Part shown: one piece after another, positions 1 to 23,255 of the stretch
How positions within the stretch are numbered: the stretch's first letter is position 1
How the letters are laid out: every line of letters starts with the position of its first letter
Assembly (NCBI RefSeq): GCF_000224145.3
Contig: NW_004190397.2
Span: 291,033 to 355,032 of the forward strand
DNA from: Ciona intestinalis
Taxonomy: Eukaryota; Chordata; Ascidiacea; Phlebobranchia; Cionidae
Length of the DNA: 64,000 nt
Reading direction: 5' to 3'
Position numbers and translations under genes: made by a program
Notes under the pieces: model-generated
The model's input: only the letters and a program-made list of their open reading frames with translations
What the model was told of the DNA's origin: nothing
Databases searched by the model: none

Positions 1-254
1 AGTCCTATATATACGGGTCAAGAATCGGGACAAAAAACGGGACTTGATCGGAACACTGGAGTCAGAACATGATAACAAGAACTTCACTACCGCGAGCACG
101 TCACTTCCGGACGTACAAGGGTGTTGGGGTAATGGGCCAAGTCTGGCCTAAATCCCAGGTCCTCACAGACCTCACCCATACAGAATAGAATAGAAAAACC
201 TAGTTTAATACATTGCAAACATCATCACTCAATCTTGATGCGTTCTATCTTAAG

Positions 255-11292
<11,038 letters not shown>

Positions 11293-11462
11293 AAGGGGAA
11301 TACAAGTTAGATTTGGAGTTTAGGAACTGTTTTGTCAGCCATTTTTCGTTTTTTTTTGGTTTGAATTAAAAGTATAGTAGGTGGGGGTAAGATGGAACTG
11401 TTTTCGTTCTTTTTTTTGTCCCACTTGGTAGCTCCGGTCTTAAAAAACCTGTCCCGATTTCC

Positions 11463-11468
11463 AATAAA
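11463..11468 (+). terminator. Poly(A) signal AATAAA, POLR3B
   Basis: Canonical AATAAA about 170 bases past the POLR3B stop codon. A second AATAAA lies at 11669. The 481-bp convergent space to CCDC146 otherwise holds only AT-rich sequence and a fragment of the TIR MITE family near 11376-11435. Confidence 0.5.
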
Positions 11469-11773
11469 AGTCCAATTTTTTGTTGTTTCATATTTTGTGG
11501 TCATGGTTTTGGTCACTGCCATTTTTTTACAACTGTGTTTTTCTTACAACTTTGGTATTTACTAATTCAAATTATGTATGTTCTGATATTTTGTTAAATT
11601 TGGTGAAAAAAATGCAATTTCTTTTCTGTCTTTCAAAATTGTTTAATCAAAAACAATCATACTGTTCAATAAAATTCAGTTCAAAACGAATACAAGAATT
11701 TAAACGTGCAAGAAAAATATATATTTTTCACTGAAAATCAAAATTTTGGATTGTTTGATCTTACAAAAAAAAG

Positions 11774-14700
11774 TTAAATTTCAATTGGGCGCAAAACTGG
11801 TTTACGTATGTGTCGCATCGATGAGCCTGGTTCTGTTGGCTTAAATGGCGCAAGTGACCCGTAGGGACGAGGTATTGGGAGCTCTGTTTCGTCTTCTGGG
11901 ATATATGCATTGGGTCTGGGCTCAGCTGTGGTTGCTGTTCCTCCTACAAGCTGGTATTGCTGCTCTTCTTGGTCAGCCTGCGAGAAAAAGGTTAGAAGTG
12001 ACAGATGTGTGAGAAGAAGGTTAGAGGTGAGAGATGTGTGAGAAAAGAAGGTTAGAAGAAAAAGATGTGTGAGAAGAAGGTTGGAAGTGAGATAAGTGTG
12101 TGAAGAAGGTTAGAAGTGAGAGATTGGAAAAAAGGCAGTGTAGAGAGTGGAAAAGAGAGAAAAAGATAGGAGTTAAAAGACAAAGTGTAAACATATATAT
12201 ATAAGAAATGTAAAGGATAAGGCAATAAAGAGACTATAGATAGCTTAAAAAGTAGCAAGAAAAGAGTAAAAGATAGGAAAGAATAAGAGAGACTCTTTGG
12301 TTAAGAACAAACGGCAGAAAGTTGGGGTAAAAAGCAAACAACGAACCATTGCTCTCTCTGCGTCTTCATTTCGTTTCCTCATATCCATAGAAACCAACTT
12401 CTCCCACTCCAAGTATATCTCATCACTAGGTGGCTCTCCCTGCGGCGAAAATTTTTGGATTCATTAAAACAAAATTTGTAAAAAAACAACGAAAGGTTTC
12501 AAGATTTTATAGAAACAGGTAATTTATCAAAAATTTGAAACTGAAAGCAGATTTTTACCGAGGAATATTTATTTTAACTTCTAACTTCTGATACTAACTT
12601 GTTCCATTCTTGTATACCCTTGTTGTAGATCTACATGCATTGATTTGCATTTCTGCTGCAGTTGCATTGTTTCAGCTTGCTTCATAGCCAACTCAGAGAC
12701 AAGAGACATCATTTTTCGTGTTACGTCTTTTATACGTGATTGGAACCCATTAACCTAAATAGAAAATGATTCAAAAAGGTACCGGTTGATTGTTACAATT
12801 TTAATATGCATTGCTGAGATGTTAATAGTAATAACTTTTATTTTTCGCTGTATTTTACTTGCCCAAATCATTTTTACTTTTCCACACACTACTATAGCTT
12901 CAGTAACTCAACTGTGAACAAAGGAGTTGCGACCATGAATAAGTTATATATAATTAAACAAATTTTTTACAAAAAAAACTGCAAAACATTGAATCCTTAA
13001 ATGTATAGTTCGAAGCGCTTTAACTAAATGCAGAAATATGATACAGTTACATTCTTTTATTAAATCTTAATTAGCTTTTCGTTTGAGAATTTTTTTCCAC
13101 TGTCAGTATTTCACTTTGTAATACTGAGTGAGTCTTGGACTTATTCATCTTCATTTAGAAGTTTTATATAACTGGGTCTGCACACAACTAAATATGAATT
13201 ACATAACCAACCTTCTTAGCAAGACTAAGTGAATCATTTTTTCCGACTTCAACTTTGTTTTGAACTCTATCAGCCAATCGAGAGTCTTGCTCAAAAATCA
13301 AGTCACGCTCCAATAGTTGCTCTTCTTTCTCAGCCAATCGAATTTCGAGCTAAAAAATTCAAGTTTTTGCTAAAAATATTAAACATTTAATAGCAGCATC
13401 AAGCCTAACCCCCAAAACTGTGGGCTAGATGCTAACATGCTAACCACTTAATCATTATGCCAGGAATTCTAATATGAAACAAGTTACATTTATCCATTTA
13501 TTTAAAGTTAATTTGAAACTTTTTTAACAACTTCTTACGTTTTCAACCATTGATCTCAACTCTGTTGGACTTGGATCTTTTCCTTGGAGAAGACGAACTC
13601 TTCCAGGGCGATCTGGATCCTCAAGCTCTTTTTCTAATTCCTTCATCCGATCTTGGCATTGGGATAACTGTAAGAAGATGATGTGTTTGGATGATATACC
13701 TCATGCTTAGCGTCGAGTAATAATATAAGTGTTTTGTTATCGAATATACACACAAGGTTTTTTATACACCTTATACTCTCAGACCTCAGTTATATCATGA
13801 GTATTCTTATAGACCCCACACATGTGATGTTTTCATACACCTCATGCTCACTGTCAAGTTATAACATGGGTGTCTTCTTATACACCAGACACACATGGTG
13901 TATTCATACACCTCATGCTCACTGTCAAGTTATAGCGCGTCTTCCTATACACCAGACACATGCGATGTATTCATACACCTTATTCTCACTGTCCGGTTAT
14001 AGTATAGGTGTCTTCCTATACACCAGACACATGTGTTGTATTCATATACCTCATTTTATAATATACATGTATTCTTAATCAAATTGTATATGCACTGGAA
14101 AAAATAAAAGAGAAATATCATATACTACATACTTGTATTTGCAATGTAACAAGTTCATCATTAAGATGTTTCAAGTTCGGCCGATTTTTCCGTCCAAGGT
14201 TTATCTGTCTTTGTTCTTCTGCGTTCTGCATTCTCAGGAACCTGCAAGAAACCACAAGTGTATGTTGGTCATTGTTTAAGTTGTCAGCTACAAAAATGCA
14301 CAGGCGTTATACAACTTCCTTTGTCATATACCCGTGCCCGCTGACGAGTCCAACCTGTTTAATTTTTTTGTAACTATTTTTTGGTTTTATTTATTTTTCT
14401 GTACAGATAGCAATTTAGACAACCTATAGGGATCTACTGGGTTAGATCAATTGTTATAAGTGTCTTGTCCAAGGTTGAATACATTCACTACTCTAGAACA
14501 ATGCCACTTTTAGGTTAAAACGAACCTTATAATTTAAACAACAAGAAAAAAATTTAAATTAATTTCAATTTTTCATCACACAAAGATTGTTATGACATCA
14601 CAAACCTTATCTCTTCTTCCATTGTTTGCACGGCAACATCTCCGTTCCTGATCATTGTCTCCTGGATGTTGAACTTCTCATAGAAGATGCACACTTCTTC

Positions 14701-17700
14701 CTCTCTCTCTACTAACTGGACTCCTCTGAAAGGTTTAAGTTCATTATAAATTTGAGTTTAGTCACAAATGATAATCACCAGCATGGTTGGATTTTGAAAA
14801 CAAAGGATACCTTCAAAGCTTGTTTAGGGTATATTTGTAGTCATTTGTGTCTTTGTGCAAGACAGTTGATGACCCAAAACCCAGGGGTCAATGTTAAATG
14901 TTAATAAACTACTAAAATATCATATTTTAAGCTTTTACCATCTTAAACAAAAGAGCCTTAATGAACCATTTTGGTGTAACAAGCCAACTTTAGCCCAAAT
15001 CCCAGGCCCCAAAGGGGCTTCGCTGTATGACTCACCCATATACAATAAAATGTCTTTAAGTTCTATACCAACTTTACCATAAATCCCAATTCCCATGGCA
15101 TTCCACATCATACATCCCCACACATATATATTAGAGTGAGGAAAGATAGGACACCTTTTTATTATATTTTGCACTATTCTATAGAACCCTCAACATAAAA
15201 CGTACCTGTCATTCCTATGTTGAACTGCAGTTTCATATTTCTTCCTCAGTTGGACCATGCCTTCTTCAGCTTGATTATTCAATGTGTTTAACTTCCCAAT
15301 CTGCATCTTTAATTGTTCTCTCTTCTCAATAAGTTCTGCTTCCAGACTCAGAGCTTTTGATCTCTCGTTACGAAGAGAGTCACGGACCACAAGAGAGTTC
15401 ATCTTCTTCAAGCGAGCTTTTTGTAGATTTCTAAAGAATGGTATTTTGTTATAGAATATATCTTTTTGTTGCTGTTCAGTAATAACAAGGGTGTATTATT
15501 TTGTCTTATACATCAAACACACATGGTGTATTCATAACCTCATGCTCACTGTTGAGTTATAACATGGGTGTTTTCTTATACACCAGACATACATGGTGTA
15601 TTCATACACCTCATGCTTACTGTTAAATTATAACAAAATTGTCTTATACACCAGACATACATGGTGTATTTATACACTATTTAGTTCAGACCTTTCAATA
15701 TTGGTTACAGTTGTTCTTAATATTTCAATTTCGTTTGCAAGAATTTTGATTTTTTCTTTCATTTCTGCAGACTTCTGTGTACAAGCTTGTATTTGGTTGA
15801 CGCACTTGTTTCGTTCATTCTGCAGAAAGTATATCTTTTTAAAACCTATATTAATTTTTTGCTAGTGGAATTCGCTATAGTATAAAATAATTAAACATAA
15901 ATGGCTTGTTTGTCTGCTTGATGTAGCGACCACACTTTTTCTAATTAAATGTAAATGTGTTTTTAACTGTAAGCATGTTTTAACAACTGTTGTTTTGTCG
16001 CTATATCCTGTCCTTTCAATTGGCATTTACCCAGCAGCATAGTTTATCTTCTTGTTAAAATAAAAAACAAACAAATAGTTAGAAATTGTTCAGTGTAAAT
16101 ATGAATTAACTCTGAGGTTACACAACAATTACCTTAATTACGTCATACAGCTTCGCGAACTCTTGTAACCTGACCTGAACTTCAATATTCTTCTTCTTGT
16201 GGTCGTTTATCACAAGCTGTTTGCTCTTGAGCTCTTGCTCCGCTCGGTGGTAGCGTTGCTGTGTACATAGAAATAGTATCAATATAATTGAGATCTTCAG
16301 ACAATGTATCGAGAACAGAAATTTCAATGTTTCATTGAGCTCTATATTTAGACTAAAAACATGCTGCTCAGTAATAGATTATATAGAAACAGTATAACTA
16401 CCATACTTTGAACTATTCTTTAATTCATAAATACTACAGGTTAGTCTAGTGCACAAGTTATAAGAATACCCATATATTTTGTGCATAATTTGTTTTCTAA
16501 TATGTAATTTTGCAGACCATTTTCAAAGCTTGAATGTATTATAGATATCTTATGGGTTTACTGTTTTATATGAATAAGGTTTACTTCAAGGCCCATTATT
16601 GGACTTTAGATTTGGGCTATTTAATTCAATATTTCACTCTTGCAGGGCCAGAAAACGACAGTCGATATAACATGGGTGTTCTGTTTCATACACCTCGTGC
16701 CAGCTTACGAGTTACCAAGTATATGTTACTTTGTTGGTGAATGTTTTGTACATGCCATAGACATCTTATACATAACATAGACATCTTATACACAACATAG
16801 ACATCTATTACATAACATAGACATCTTATACACTTCAACATAGACATATTACATCGGCTCTCATAAAATCTCGAGCTTTTTGTTCCCGTTCATCAGCCTT
16901 GATCTGTGCGAGTCTCGTCAGATCAACTACAACTCCTCTAAGCTCCTCCTGCTGCTTGATCAACCTCTCTTCTTCCAAGATGCAGTCTTCAACTTTTCCT
17001 TGCTCCACTGATGTCAAGGAGTTCTAGGGGTCAAAATTGTGAAGATGAACTTTTGAATTGTGATGACTGATGTGAAAATATGAAGACAATCAATCATGGT
17101 CATGAAGTTTTAGAAGAGAATTGTGATCATAGGATCATGGAAATGAAATTTTGATGATTTATATGAAGATATTATCATGGTCATGAAGTTTTAGTAAGTG
17201 GATTGTGATCATATAATCACGAAAACATTGAAATTGTTATCATGCAGAATTATAGTTATGAAGTTTGATGTAAAGTTGGGATATTCATGGCACTAAACCT
17301 ATAATATTCAAAGAATCAAAAAGATAAAATTGGAATCTTTAGAATGAAATTGGAATTAGCTACAAAACAGACTTTGCAAGTCAATAAATTTAAACCTGTT
17401 GTCCATGTTTTCTCTTGGCTTCATCAACTTCAGCTTGTAATTGCTTTCTCTTCTCATATAAAGAACCATCGTCTTTTGGGAATAACAAAGACTATAAACA
17501 AACTTGTATTAATACATGACCAATATCATGGAAAGGGTGTAGTACAGTTTTTTATAGTATTTCAATAAGCTTATTTTAAGCAGGTAATTTTACAAAGTGT
17601 GACCAAAACAAGTTTTGCTTACATCATATGTGTCTGGTGAATAAAAAGACACCTATGTTCTAACTTGACAGTGAGCATGAGGTGTATGAATTTACCAGAT

Positions 17701-20700
17701 GTACCTGGTGAATAAAAAGACACCCATGTTCTAACTTGACAGTGAGCATGAGGTGTATAAATACACCATGTGTGTCTGGTGTATAAGAAGACACAAATGT
17801 AATAACTTGACAGTGAGCATGAGGTGTATGAATACACCATATGTGCCTGGTGAATAAGAAGACAATAACTGGACAGTGAGCACGAGCTATAGTTTTTTAA
17901 CAAAACACATTCTCCGGAAATCCCATTTTCAATTTAGGATATATTTACCTGGTCCTTTACTTTATCATAGATAGTTTGTTGGTGACTCAAAGCATCTGAG
18001 GTGACTTTTAACTGCTGTTCAAGCTTTTTCAGTTGACGAAGATCTCTGTCCTTTTCTCTTTGTTTTCTCGTCAGCGTGTCATGCCCCGTCTTCTTTTCAA
18101 GTTGTGTGTGGCGTAATGAAAGGTCAAGAGATGCTCTGAAAAGATTAATAAGAACTTAATGTAAAAAAGCGCAAAGCTTTTGGTACATGCAGGGGAGCCA
18201 GGGATAGTTACACACACATTCTCATGAAACAAACCTAACTTTTTGGTTGTATTGTTTACTGACTAATATAGCCCAGAAAATTAAAACAGTGCAGAAAGAC
18301 AAGTAATTAAGCTCTGAAAAAAATATCTTGCTTGAAGGCACATATGCCTATTGATATCTACACAACCATTGTGGGCATATGTGTCCTTGGGCAACACAAG
18401 GTGTATGAAACGGAACACTCGTGTTTAACGACTGTCGTTTTCCGTCCACGCAAGAATAAACTAATTTACATTCGTTCATTCATACTAAAACAAATTCTAA
18501 ATAACCCAGAACACATAACTCACCTATCCCCAAGCAAAACTGCTTCTCTCTCTTTCTCAAAATCGAAATCCTTCATCAACTTATCGTACTCTCGCTCTTT
18601 TCCCTCCAGAATTGATCTTTGGAAGTCCAACTCATCTTCCACTTCTCGTTTTTCCTCCTCAATCCTCACTCTCTTTCCTTCAATCATTTTCATCTCAGAC
18701 TCGAGGTTGCCAAATTGGACCGAGAGCTCAGATTGTCGCTTTGTGACGTCACTACGAAAAATAAATTCTAAAATTTAGAAAAGGTACTCATAAAATGTTT
18801 ATACACCTCATGTTTACTGTCAAGTTATAACATGAGTGTCTCTTATATACCAAACACACATGGTGTATTCATATACCTCATGCTTACTATGAAGTTATAA
18901 CATAAATGTCTTCTTATACACCAGACACACATGGTGTATCCATACACCATATGCTCACAGTTAGGTTATAACATGAATGTCTTCTTATACACCAGACACT
19001 TACATTTTTTGTTTATTTATTTTATCAATCTCCTTTGATAACTGCGTGGGCACCCCATGAATTTGAACAAGGTTGTTTTTCAATCCTTCCCTTTCTTCTA
19101 TCTTAGTTTCAAGTTCTTTTGCATCGAGACCATTTTGCCGATCTTTTGCTTCAAGGTCTTCCTAAAAAATTAAAACATATCTAATTTTTGGATCCTGTTA
19201 TAATAAAGACTAACAAAGCCATTTAGGCGAAATATATCTCATTTTATACAATTCTTTTGCACTTTTGTCTGTTACGTTTTCCTAGCACCAGATCTGACTA
19301 TATTTCTTTACTCAAGAATCTTCCGAGCACCAGATCAGAGTTCAACTCGCAGAATTTATGTTTTTTGAAAGGTTGTCAAATAAAGATGTTTCACTGCCTC
19401 TTATTTCTTGGCACCTATATCTACTCAAGTTCTCACCCACGAAAATAAGTGACCTAACCAACCAAAAGTCATACCTGCTTATCCACACATTGTAATAGCT
19501 TCAGTAACTCGACTGTAGGCATGGGATCAACAACCATAAACAATTCACTTAAGTTCCCACCCACAATAACATGGCTGTTCCATCTGTTTATCCCACACCC
19601 TTACATTTAAAAAAAACCCACAATCGCTGTTTAATCTACTTTTTACACACCCTTAAATTTTTAAGAAAAATCAATGACTATCCCATTTACTTATTACACA
19701 CCCTTAATTAAAAACAAAAGACTGGCTATTCCATCCATCTATTACACACCCTTGGATTCTTAAGAAAAGCACACTGGCTATTCCTTCTACTTATTACACA
19801 CCCTTAAATTCTTAAGTTCCAATATCCTCTGAGCATTTTCTTTCTTGAGTTGTTCAGTTTGATTTTCAATTTCTCTTTTCTTAGCTTCAACTTCATCTTG
19901 CTTCGGTATTCGTTCATACTCACGCTTCAGTAAACGAAATTCTTCTTCAAGCCTGTATATATATAATATATATATATAATAAATAAATTAAATGTATGGC
20001 AGATAATTTAGACAACCCAATAGTGACCACTGGGTTGGAGCAATTGCCGTTAAGTGTCTTGCCAAAGGACACATACGCTCACAATGGTAGCAGCGTTAAG
20101 CCTTGAACCCATTATCTCTGGGTTACAGTATATATATATGAATAAATGAATAAAATGTAATTTCAGGTCTAATCTGAATAAAAGTAGGGGCCCAGACATA
20201 GTGGTTAGCGCGCCTGCCTGTAACAAAGAGGTAACGGGTTCGAGGCTTGCGGCTGCTTACATTGTGGGCGTATGTGTCTTTGGGCAAAACACTTAACAGC
20301 AATTTTTCCAACCCAGTAGTCACTAACGGGTTGTCCAAATTATCAGCCATACATAAAAAATCCCCCAAAAATAATCACCCACAAAGTAACATACATGGTA
20401 ACTCGTAAGCTGGCACGAGGTGTTAAACCAATGTTATAACGACTGTCGTTTTCCGGCCACGCGAGGATAAAGTAAGTTACATTCATTCATTCATTCATTC
20501 ATTCAAGTGTATTGTATCATACACCTTGAGCTAGTCTATGAGTTTAGGGCCCAATGTATTGGTCCAAATTGTCAGTGGTAGCTAAAGTATAATTCATTTA
20601 CAATATTCAAAATAACAATTGCCAAAGGTTCTCTTACTTAAACTTAATACACCTGCCAGCAACAGCTTTATACAAATAGAAAAAATTCATGAACGTACGA

Positions 20701-22446
20701 GTCTATCTTATAATGCAGTTCATATTCTCTCTCTTCTATCTGTTGTATGTCATTATGTCGCTTCAGTAAATCTTGTCTGAGCTTTCCAACTTCGGTGTCA
20801 ATGTTTTCAGGGAAGTGGTCAGCCTGTAAGGAATGTAATGGTGAAGTATATGACAATATAATTAACTTTTTTTTTAAATTAATGAATGAACGTAACTTAC
20901 TTTGTCCACCAGGGCCAGAAAACAACAGTGGTTATAACACAGTTGTACTGTTTCATACACCACGTGCCAGCTTACGAGTTACCATGTATAGGTTAGAGCA
21001 ATTGCCGTTAAGTGTCTTGCCCAAAGACACATATGCCTACAATGGTAGCAGCGTTAAGCCTTCAACTCATTACTTCTGAGTTACAGGCAGGCGCGCTAAC
21101 CACTAAGCCACAGGGCCGGATAAATATACATTCAGATATCTATATAAAAAACCATTGCTTTACATTTTCCTAACATAAGCATACAGACATATTGTAACAT
21201 TAGATACACTTTATCTAGTATAGTATTTATTTATTATAAATGTAAGTATTTTTTTATTTAATAAACATACACCCATTACTGTGTGTAAAAAAACAGTTGT
21301 AACTTGTAACTAAATTGATTTTTATTAAAATCCGAATTCATGTTAAGCAGTGTTACTTTTTCCAATTCTTGTCTTTGTTTTTCAAGTTCATTTGTGAAAT
21401 TTTTTGCATCTTCGAGTAATTTTGTTTCCGATTCTCTTGTGCTAAAATTAAAGTAATACATTGTGATGTCATAACATAGCAGGGTTGAGGAAGATGGGAG
21501 AACTTTTTATTCTATTTTCCCGACCCATTTGGTAATAGGCAAAGAACATTCAAAGAATTAAAAACCGTATCCTCTCGACTTCCATAGACCGTTGTTAATT
21601 GTTTAAAACACGATCAGGACATTTTAATATCATGTGCTAAAGGTGTCCCATCTTCCCTCACCCTACTATATAAATTTAAGTCACATTGCTAGCCCAATTG
21701 CTTTAAAAAATATTTCAATTAAAATTATCCTCTTAAGTTCCTTTAGTGAGCTTTGAATCCATGATATTCAGGTTTTACAAATACATACGACTTCTAGAAC
21801 TACTCACTGTTTCAACATATCGTGTATTGCGGTATATTTGGACTTTAGTTCAGCCATTCGTGTTCCAGTTACTTTTCCAGCGTCGAATAACTGAAACAAT
21901 TATTATTTACAAAAATATAAGTTAGAATCATAAACATTTCTCTTTGGACTATAGTATGATTTCTGAATTTAACTTAGAAATTTTGTACACATATTTTTAA
22001 CAACTGTATGCGCACACATATGTGGAAAATAAACCAGATTTTGTATGTGAAAAATATATATGAGAATAGCCCCTTTGGAGACAGGCCAAAATTAAGCTGT
22101 AAGGTATCAGCACCCTTACTTAATAGAAAGTCAAACTAAAACAAAATATTTATGACTTTAACTATGACATTAAAGCTTATTTATAATGCTCATAGGTCAT
22201 AGCAGTGAGGGCTACAGGACGTTTTGAAACCAAAATTTCAGGTGGCCACCAGCTAAAGGATCATTAAACACTGATCAAAAATGCCAATACCTCTTCTAGG
22301 CATTGGAAAGCCGGACTTGCAGTTATTTCCACCTGGCTTTCTTCCTGTATTCGAACAGAAGGGGCAATCGCCGATATTGGTCGACTTTCGTGCGACCCAT
22401 TGTCCTCGTTGTCGTTTTCCTCGTCTAAGATATTACTACTGCTCAT
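11774..22446 (-). CDS. CCDC146: Coiled-coil domain-containing protein 146
   Basis: Long coiled-coil protein known in vertebrates from centrioles, spindle and the sperm flagellum. Twenty exons on the minus strand: 22291-22446, 21808-21890, 21357-21435, 20699-20823, 19802-19952, 19004-19161, 18524-18751, 17949-18135, 17396-17491, 16853-17023, 16133-16258, 15692-15819, 15206-15430, 14606-14725, 14133-14241, 13539-13667, 13212-13349, 12599-12754, 12347-12439, 11774-11977. Phases agree throughout and give about 953 residues, matching the roughly 955 of the human protein. Recognisable blocks: [10 protein letters not shown] near the N-terminus, [37 protein letters not shown], and the C-terminus [19 protein letters not shown] then [15 protein letters not shown]. 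The start at 22446 was chosen because [11 protein letters not shown] opens directly into the conserved block; an upstream in-frame ATG at 22476 is possible. The interior is almost all E/K/Q heptads. Shares a divergent promoter region with CCT8. Confidence 0.96.
11978..12135. repeat. Purine-rich tandem repeat at the last CCDC146 acceptor
   Basis: Units of roughly 30 bp, GAGAAGAAGGTTAGAAGTGA-like on the plus strand. Read on the coding strand they are polypyrimidine with CTAAC in each unit. Confidence 0.75.
13795..14050. repeat. 71-bp minisatellite, CCDC146 intron 15
   Basis: Three to four units in reverse orientation relative to the POLR3B arrays (CTCATGCTCACTGTCAAG), hence the same orientation relative to transcription of the host gene. 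Confidence 0.85.
15480..15680. repeat. 71-bp minisatellite, CCDC146 intron 12
   Basis: Nearly three units in an intron of only 261 bp; the array ends 12 bases from the donor at 15691. Confidence 0.8.
16750..16852. repeat. About 21-bp tandem repeat next to the exon-16853 donor
   Basis: Five copies of CATAGACATCTTATACA-type sequence running up to the donor of CCDC146 exon 16853-17023. Confidence 0.75.
17620..17890. repeat. 71-bp minisatellite, CCDC146 intron 8
   Basis: Four units, in the plus-strand orientation this time. Confidence 0.85.
18785..19000. repeat. 71-bp minisatellite, CCDC146 intron 6
   Basis: Three units make up most of the 252-bp intron and run directly into the donor of exon 19004-19161. 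Confidence 0.85.
19550..19815. repeat. About 65-bp tandem repeat containing the exon-19802 donor
   Basis: Four to five copies of TTACACACCCTTAAATT with intervening sequence; the last copy is the 3' end of CCDC146 exon 19802-19952 with its donor. Confidence 0.75.
20188..20515 (+). mobile_element. tRNA-derived SINE, full length, CCDC146 intron
   Basis: A box CATAGTGGTTAGCGCGCCTG, B box GGGTTCGAGGCT, tail of five ATTC units. Antisense to the host gene. Confidence 0.85.
21478..21672. mobile_element. TIR MITE, CCDC146 intron 2
   Basis: TAGCAGGGTTGAGGAAGATG to CATCTTCCCTCACCCTACTA. Confidence 0.8.
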
Positions 22447-23255
22447 ACTAAGACCTAAACATTTGCCTAATACCAATTAGAGACAGTTTTTAAGCCATAA
22501 ACTTTGCATAGGTCATTGGTAATGATTTATAGATAGATTTAAATTATTTTTATATTCTGGCCTTGTTAAAAACACGTATTTGTTACTAATTTTACCAAAC
22601 GCCGATAAAAAAGATTAGTTATTTTGCCAAAATAAACAATTCTAAAAACAAAACAAGCTGGATGTGTAACTATAGAAACGGCCAAATGGTGGCGCTCTAA
22701 GCTAAATCTTTATATTTGGGAAAATACATTGCTTGTTTCAGGTATTATGTATTGCCATAGAAACTTTTGTTTTTAATTTGTAATTGCTTTTTTGTTAGTG
22801 TTTAACGTTTAAATTTATTCGAGAATTAAACTTTTTTAATTTAAAAACGGTTGAAACATGTATATAATTCACATGGTCCAATTTTAAAACAGACACGACC
22901 TGTGTTATTAATTAAAAATATTTTTGTATCTAGGACTAAAATAGCACAAATGATGCAATTTTCTTTTAAATAAGCCATAATTAGGTTTATTTCAGGCATT
23001 ATATTAAAAATATATTACTGTGGTGTAAAACATTTTAATTTAAACTTAGTACATTTTGTATTTAATTGCTTATGTGCTATCGGTTTTAACCGTACGTTTT
23101 CGCCAATGCGTTCAAATAAAAAAATCGTTTGAACTAGAATGTTCTAGAGTAAAGTCTTGGTTAGAGCTCGAATTTAACAGATGTTGTATTTTCCAGGAAG
23201 TTTGTGTTAAATATTTAAGTTAGGTAATACTGTGTCTTTTAAATATTCCCTAAAA
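22447..23255. promoter_or_regulatory. Divergent promoter region between CCDC146 and CCT8
   Basis: The 809 bp between the two start codons carry no dispersed repeat, unlike every other non-coding stretch of this length nearby, which suggests constraint. It is AT-rich and contains a heat-shock-element-like site at 23137-23149. Confidence 0.6.
23137..23149 (+). promoter_or_regulatory. Heat-shock-element-like site upstream of CCT8
   Basis: Reads GAA-TG-TTC-TA-GAG, three alternating nGAAn units at the 5-bp period bound by HSF, with the last unit one base off consensus. It lies about 107 bp before the CCT8 ATG. Regulation of CCT genes by HSF is known in other animals; its use here is inference. 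Confidence 0.4.

Noticed and set aside
11480..11734. 84-codon plus-strand frame between POLR3B and CCDC146
   Set aside because: AT-rich 3' flank with no splice or homology support and a Phe/Leu/Lys composition typical of random AT-rich sequence.
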